Origin: an uncultured Bacilli bacterium
GTDB lineage: Bacteria; Bacillota_I; Bacilli_A; RF39; UBA660
Length of the DNA: 17,804 bases
NCBI GenBank assembly: GCA_947625365.1
Contig: CANQNZ010000015.1
Coordinates: 1 to 17,804, forward strand
Direction of reading: 5' to 3'
Numbering within the stretch: the stretch's first letter is position 1; each line of letters begins with the position of its first letter. Under the pieces are notes generated by a model. It made no database searches and had not been told where the DNA came from. It saw only the letters and a program-made list of their open reading frames with translations. Of the stretch, positions 14,119 through 17,804 are shown piece by piece. A program made the translations under genes and the position numbers.

Positions 14119-16215
14119 ATGCCAAAGAATAAAAAAGGGAAAGAAAACGAAGAAGTTGAAGTATTAGATTTAGAAACTCCCGAAAGTAATACTCCTTTTG
14201 CAGAAGAAAAGGAAGAAAAAGAAAATATTTTTAGACGTCTTAAAAATAAATGGGATGATTTAGAAACTAGAACTAAAACAATTATAATTGTTGTCTTTTT
14301 AGTACTTGTAGTAGTAGCTATAAGTACCGTATTATTTATAGTGCTAACTAAACAGGCTCCTAAAAAAACAGTTAAAAAAGAGGTTATAGTAGCTAAAGAT
14401 AACTATCGTTATGAAGATGGTACTTTATATTTTGTTGTTAATAATAAAGATATTGGTAGTTATGAGTGTAAAAATAAAAATAAAAATTTATGTTATGTAG
14501 CTTATGAAAATAATGATGATAATTTCGACCAAACTCAATATAAAACTACTAAAGAAGATAAAATTAGAAGTAAGATTGTAAAAAATAGATATGTTTTTGT
14601 ATTTGATAATGAAGATAAAAATGATGAAAATATTATGCTTTATGATATTAAAAATAAAAAAGTTTTAGATACTTATAAAAATATTAAAACATATGATGAT
14701 ATGGATAATTTAGTTTTTGCTTTAAATGCTGATAATGAATATGGAGTTTTAGACTTAAGTGGAAGTAAAAAGGATAATAAATTAGACTTTGATTATGAAT
14801 ATCTAGGAGTAGTTACAGAAAATAAAAAAGCTAATGAAGATGTTATTGTTGCCAAAGAAGGTAATGGTTATTACTTAGTAGATTTAACTGGTAAAAAGTT
14901 AACGAGCGTTCTTACCGGGGAAATTAAAAATTATACAGATAAATATGTTAAGACTGTAGATGCTGCTGGTAAATATATGCTTTATGATTACGAAGGTAAT
15001 AAAAAAGCAGAGGGCTTAAATTATATTGATTTATTAGATGAATACTATCTTTTAGTAGATAATGATAATAAATTAAAAATAATGGGATACGATGATACTA
15101 AATATTTAGAAGAAGGATTAGAATTACATAATACTAATTATGTTCCTGTAATTACTAAAGATAAAAATAATAAAGAGACAAAAGAGTATGCTTATACATA
15201 TTCTTTAGAAGGAACAGATTTAACGATTAATATTAATAATGAAGGAAAAGAAGAAGAAAATAAAATAAATTTATTAGAAGGATTAGTAAGTAAAAATTAT
15301 AAGTTTATTAGTTATTATAATGGGGCTCTTTATTTCTACTCGGATGAAGCTAAAACTACTTTAATTAATTCTTATGTATGTAATAATCCTAATAAAATAA
15401 CTGCTGCAGATGGAAAACTAGAAACCTGTTATTTAGCTAGTGATACTAATAGTCATAATAATGAAACAGGGGAAGTTTATCAATCAGCAAGTATTACGCC
15501 AATTTATAATAATCGTTATGTCTTTATCAAAGATGATAAGATTATTAACTTAGTTGACTTAACTGAAGAAAAAGTTAAAGGAACTTATAATGCTATTAAT
15601 ACATTTAGTGATGCTTCTTTATCAGAGCCTTACATAGCAACACCGGTCGAACAGTTTGTTATTGCGAAAAATCGTAGTAATAAATATGGACTATTAAAAA
15701 TGACTCCAACTAGTGTAGCCAGTGTTTATAATTTTGAGTATGATAATCTAGAAACATTAAACCAAAATATTTTAGCACAAAGAGGCGATAAGACCTTCTT
15801 GCTTGATTATAATGGTAATAAAATAACATTTGAATTTTCGGGACAAATTAGAAATTATAATGGTGAGCATGTTAAAGTATTAAGTAAAGATAAATATTAT
15901 GTCTTTGATTTTGGTGGTAATTTAATTTTTGAAGATGGTTATAAGTATGTAGAATTATATGATGACTTTGTTGGTTTAGTTGATGATGCTAATCACTTAT
16001 CAGTTATGGATTATGATGGTAATAGAATAATTAAAGAAGTTTTAAAATTATCTTCAACTACTTATTATAATCCTAAAGATGGCTATGTTCCGGCTTTCAC
16101 AATGCGTAAAGAGGATAATAAATTAATAATTACAGCAGCTACTTCTCAAAATACAACAAAAGAAAAAGCAAAAGATTTCATCTATGATTTAAATACTAGA
16201 GAAAGAATTAACTAG
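14119..16215 (+). CDS. Membrane-anchored extracellular protein with two WG-repeat-like units
   Basis: Function unknown. The protein has 698 residues: an acidic/basic cytoplasmic tail (1-53), one transmembrane segment (about 54-77), then two homologous extracellular units (about 95-385 and 400-690). Each unit begins with a strand, then a cysteine pair followed by Y-x-A (Cys117/Cys125; Cys421/Cys437), then RYVF-[VI]-x-D and short repeats ending in patterns such as YGVLDLSG, YLVDLTGKKL, YMLYDYEGNK, FLLDYNGNKI and YVFDFGGNL. These recall WG beta-repeats. The cysteines are the only four in the protein. The ATG at 14119 has AGGTGA upstream; the GTG at 14110 is part of that site. It is 8 bp from the next gene, which encodes one further copy of the unit, so they form an operon of paralogues. 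Roles in envelope scaffolding or sensing are guesses. Confidence 0.75.
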   Translation: MPKNKKGKENEEVEVLDLETPESNTPFAEEKEEKENIFRRLKNKWDDLETRTKTIIIVVFLVLVVVAISTVLFIVLTKQAPKKTVKKEVIVAKDNYRYEDGTLYFVVNNKDIGSYECKNKNKNLCYVAYENNDDNFDQTQYKTTKEDKIRSKIVKNRYVFVFDNEDKNDENIMLYDIKNKKVLDTYKNIKTYDDMDNLVFALNADNEYGVLDLSGSKKDNKLDFDYEYLGVVTENKKANEDVIVAKEGNGYYLVDLTGKKLTSVLTGEIKNYTDKYVKTVDAAGKYMLYDYEGNKKAEGLNYIDLLDEYYLLVDNDNKLKIMGYDDTKYLEEGLELHNTNYVPVITKDKNNKETKEYAYTYSLEGTDLTININNEGKEEENKINLLEGLVSKNYKFISYYNGALYFYSDEAKTTLINSYVCNNPNKITAADGKLETCYLASDTNSHNNETGEVYQSASITPIYNNRYVFIKDDKIINLVDLTEEKVKGTYNAINTFSDASLSEPYIATPVEQFVIAKNRSNKYGLLKMTPTSVASVYNFEYDNLETLNQNILAQRGDKTFLLDYNGNKITFEFSGQIRNYNGEHVKVLSKDKYYVFDFGGNLIFEDGYKYVELYDDFVGLVDDANHLSVMDYDGNRIIKEVLKLSSTTYYNPKDGYVPAFTMRKEDNKLIITAATSQNTTKEKAKDFIYDLNTRERIN

Positions 16216-16223
16216 GTGATACT

Positions 16224-17210
16224 ATGCAACCTAAAAAAAATAATGCTGCTTTAATTGTAATTATTCTTCTTTTAGTAATTATGATGCCTCTTACTTTCTT
16301 AAGTATTTACTTTAAATTTATAAATCCTATTGCAAAAAAATCAGAAAGTAATGAAAAGACGCCGGTGGAGGAAACTGAGAAAAATCCTGAGAATTTAAAA
16401 TATTTAGATGGAAAATTATATTTCTATAGTGCTGATAAAAAACTATTAGGGGAATATACTTGTCAAAAAGACCCATGTAGTTATGCTAATAGTGAGATAG
16501 ATGATAAATTATATCCTATTGAATACTATCGTGGTAATCAAGAAGAGATAAACGTTATATTAGATAGATATGCTTTTATTTATGATAATGAAAATGTTTT
16601 ACTTTATGATATAACGAAAAAAGAAGTAATTGAAACTTATAAATCGGTTAAAAATTATCATAATATGATTAATCCTGAAATAATGATAGTAAAAAATAAT
16701 GAAGATAAATGGGGTATAATAAAACTTGGTGAACAGGTAGAAACAATAAGTGAATTTACTTATGATTTTATTGGTTTAGTAGATAGATTAGATGAAAATA
16801 ATTTAATTCAAACTTCTAACTTTGTAGTTAAAGTAGGTAATTTATGGGGTATAATTGATAGTGAAGGCGATTTAATAAGTAACTACTTGGCAGGAGAAAT
16901 AACTAATTATAATGACATTTTAATTAGTTTAAAAAATCAAGATACTTATTATTTATATGATTATAATGGTAAAAGAGTAGTAGATGAAAATGGGTTTAAT
17001 TATACATCATTTGTTGATAAATATATAAATATTGTTGATAAGAATAATAACTTATATATTTATGATTATGTTAATGACAAAAAGATTAGTTCTAATATGA
17101 ATGTTGAAGGACCTAATTATCGCGATAGTTTTAAAAGTAAATTTAATGCCGAAACTAATACAATTGATGTTTTAATTGGTGATAAAACATATAATTATAA
17201 TGTTGGATAA
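16224..17210 (+). CDS. Membrane-anchored extracellular protein with one WG-repeat-like unit
   Basis: Function unknown. The protein has 328 residues: a short basic tail, one transmembrane segment (about 8-31), a charged linker and one extracellular unit homologous to both units of the preceding protein. Matching landmarks are the LDGKLYFYS strand, the cysteine pair (Cys80/Cys85, YTCQKDPCSYA), RYAFIYDNENVLLYDITKKEVIETYKSVKNYHNM, KWGIIKLGEQV, LWGIIDSEGDLI, YYLYDYNGKRV and LYIYDYVNDKKI. The two WGII segments are the clearest WG-repeat matches in the window. The cysteines are the only two in the protein. The gene starts 8 bp after its paralogue, with its AGGTGAT binding site overlapping that gene's stop codon, so the two are co-transcribed and probably coupled. 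A terminator overlaps its own stop codon. Confidence 0.75.
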   Translation: MQPKKNNAALIVIILLLVIMMPLTFLSIYFKFINPIAKKSESNEKTPVEETEKNPENLKYLDGKLYFYSADKKLLGEYTCQKDPCSYANSEIDDKLYPIEYYRGNQEEINVILDRYAFIYDNENVLLYDITKKEVIETYKSVKNYHNMINPEIMIVKNNEDKWGIIKLGEQVETISEFTYDFIGLVDRLDENNLIQTSNFVVKVGNLWGIIDSEGDLISNYLAGEITNYNDILISLKNQDTYYLYDYNGKRVVDENGFNYTSFVDKYINIVDKNNNLYIYDYVNDKKISSNMNVEGPNYRDSFKSKFNAETNTIDVLIGDKTYNYNVG

Positions 17211-17232
17211 CTTTGGTTATCCTTTTCTTTTT
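17205..17232 (+). terminator. Intrinsic terminator after the WG-repeat-like pair
   Basis: GGATAAC (17205-17211) pairs perfectly with GTTATCC (17216-17222) around a TTTG loop, then a T-rich tail follows. The stop codon of the upstream gene (17208-17210) is inside the left arm. Confidence 0.8.
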
Positions 17233-17333
17233 GGTGTAAATTTTCTCTAGTTATATCTTGAGAAAGCATTGCAAAATGCCATATGCATATGATAGACTTA
17301 AAGTAACATAATAAGTAGTGGAGGTAGCACTTT

Positions 17334-17804
17334 ATGATTGAAAATAAGAAAACAAAAAGAAATGTGGCAATAATTGTAATAGGATTAATACTGGTAGTAG
17401 CAGTAGCAACACTTTCATATGCACTATGGACAAGAAATTTTACCGAAACAGGAGTAAATAAAAATATATATGATTGTTTTCAAATAAGTTATCAGGAAAC
17501 TAAAGGAAACGGTGTAACATTAGAACATGGTTACCCCCAAACAGATGAAGATGGAATGCAAAATAGTCCGTATGAAATAACCATTAAAAACACATGTGAA
17601 ACAATAGCAACGTATAATGTCATACTGAATAAGGAACAAAGTTCAACGTTAAATGAACAATATTTAAAAGTAGCAGTAGGAGATAGTTATAAGAAATTAA
17701 ATGAATATAAAACGACAACAACTCAAAGTATAAGTGGGTTTAGTACTGCTGCATCATATATAATCGGGACAGGAGTATTAACACCTGATACTACAAAAAT
17801 AATA
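17334..17804 (+). CDS. Second surface-protein paralogue, 3'-truncated by the window edge
   Basis: The first 157 residues are visible and the frame is still open at the window end. The protein is closely related to the surface protein starting at 4811: the basic start, hydrophobic segment and SYALWT-x-NFTETGVNKNIYDCF block are almost identical, followed by HGYPQTDE-x-GMQN-x-PYE and a related beta-sandwich. Divergence grows after about residue 80. The N-terminal segment anchors or exports it. GGAGGT lies a few nt before the ATG. The upstream region (17233-17333) differs from that of the other copy: there is no G tract and no clear promoter, only small palindromes (GCATT-GCAA-AATGC and CATATGCATATG, around 17267-17291). 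Codons are mostly A-ending, as in the first copy. The function is unknown. Confidence 0.8.
   Translation, partial: MIENKKTKRNVAIIVIGLILVVAVATLSYALWTRNFTETGVNKNIYDCFQISYQETKGNGVTLEHGYPQTDEDGMQNSPYEITIKNTCETIATYNVILNKEQSSTLNEQYLKVAVGDSYKKLNEYKTTTTQSISGFSTAASYIIGTGVLTPDTTKII
17340..17500 (+). repeat. Direct repeat shared with 4820-4980
   Basis: Second copy of the 161-nt segment described at 4820-4980, in the same orientation and inside the 5' end of the second surface gene. Confidence 0.8.

Noticed and set aside
17267..17291. Palindromes upstream of the second surface gene as a copy of the first gene's operator
   Set aside because: Sequence and spacing differ completely from the 4769-4795 repeat, and no G tract or matching promoter is present.
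1..17804. CRISPR array, tRNA, rRNA, transposase or integrase
   Set aside because: No repeated spacer pattern, no cloverleaf or rRNA sequence was noticed, and no reading frame resembles a transposase or recombinase.

Overview
The window is a chromosomal segment of a low-GC, Gram-positive bacterium (Bacillota). The evidence is a very AT-rich sequence, strong AGGTG/GGGAGG-type ribosome binding sites, a MutL that keeps its own endonuclease motif, a class B sortase and two spore-specific genes (gpr and spoIIP). TGA is used as a stop, for example in the SpoIIP-like gene, and Trp is TGG, so this is the standard bacterial code and not a mycoplasma code. The compact versions of GPR and SpoIIP suggest an uncultured, possibly gut-associated Bacilli/Erysipelotrichia-like lineage; the lineage assignment is inference.

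Layout. Positions 1-2395 hold the repair and tRNA-modification pair mutL (5' end cut off) and miaA. They end in a bidirectional terminator shared with a convergent membrane-anchored transglutaminase-like protein. Next is divergent rpsT / gpr. From rpsT to hemW the window keeps the backbone known from Bacillus subtilis, rpsT-gpr-spoIIP-(yqxA-like)-lepA-hemW. It is broken by two insertions of cell-envelope genes: a large surface protein with its own promoter between gpr and spoIIP (4.5-6.6 kb), and corA plus a reversed class B sortase between the yqxA-like gene and lepA (8.0-9.8 kb). After hemW, the hrcA-grpE-dnaK genes that follow in B. subtilis are absent. In their place are a small anchored cadherin-like domain protein, a glycerophosphodiester phosphodiesterase-like protein, and two tandem membrane-anchored proteins built from three copies of one WG-repeat-like unit. 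At the right edge a second copy of the surface-protein family begins and runs off the window.

The most interesting item is the control region of the first surface-protein gene. A perfect -35 (TTGACA) and a perfect -10 (TATAAT) are separated by a 19-nt spacer that ends in a run of nine G, in a genome that almost never has G runs. This is the arrangement of a phase-variable promoter tuned by slipped-strand changes in a homopolymer. A 10-bp inverted repeat overlaps the -10, and about 150 bp upstream lies an unrecognised, strongly structured 130-bp element with mutually exclusive pairings. The surface genes also use A-ending codons (ATA, GTA, GCA, ACA) where neighbours use T-ending ones, and they share a 161-nt stretch of about 90% identity with each other. 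This suggests a mobile or expanding surface-antigen family.

Several genes are very compactly punctuated: stop codons fall inside terminator stems, and promoters for the next gene are embedded in the preceding terminator. Several true start codons lie a few residues inside the longest possible reading frame, because a GTG or ATG within or beside the Shine-Dalgarno sequence gives a false upstream start.
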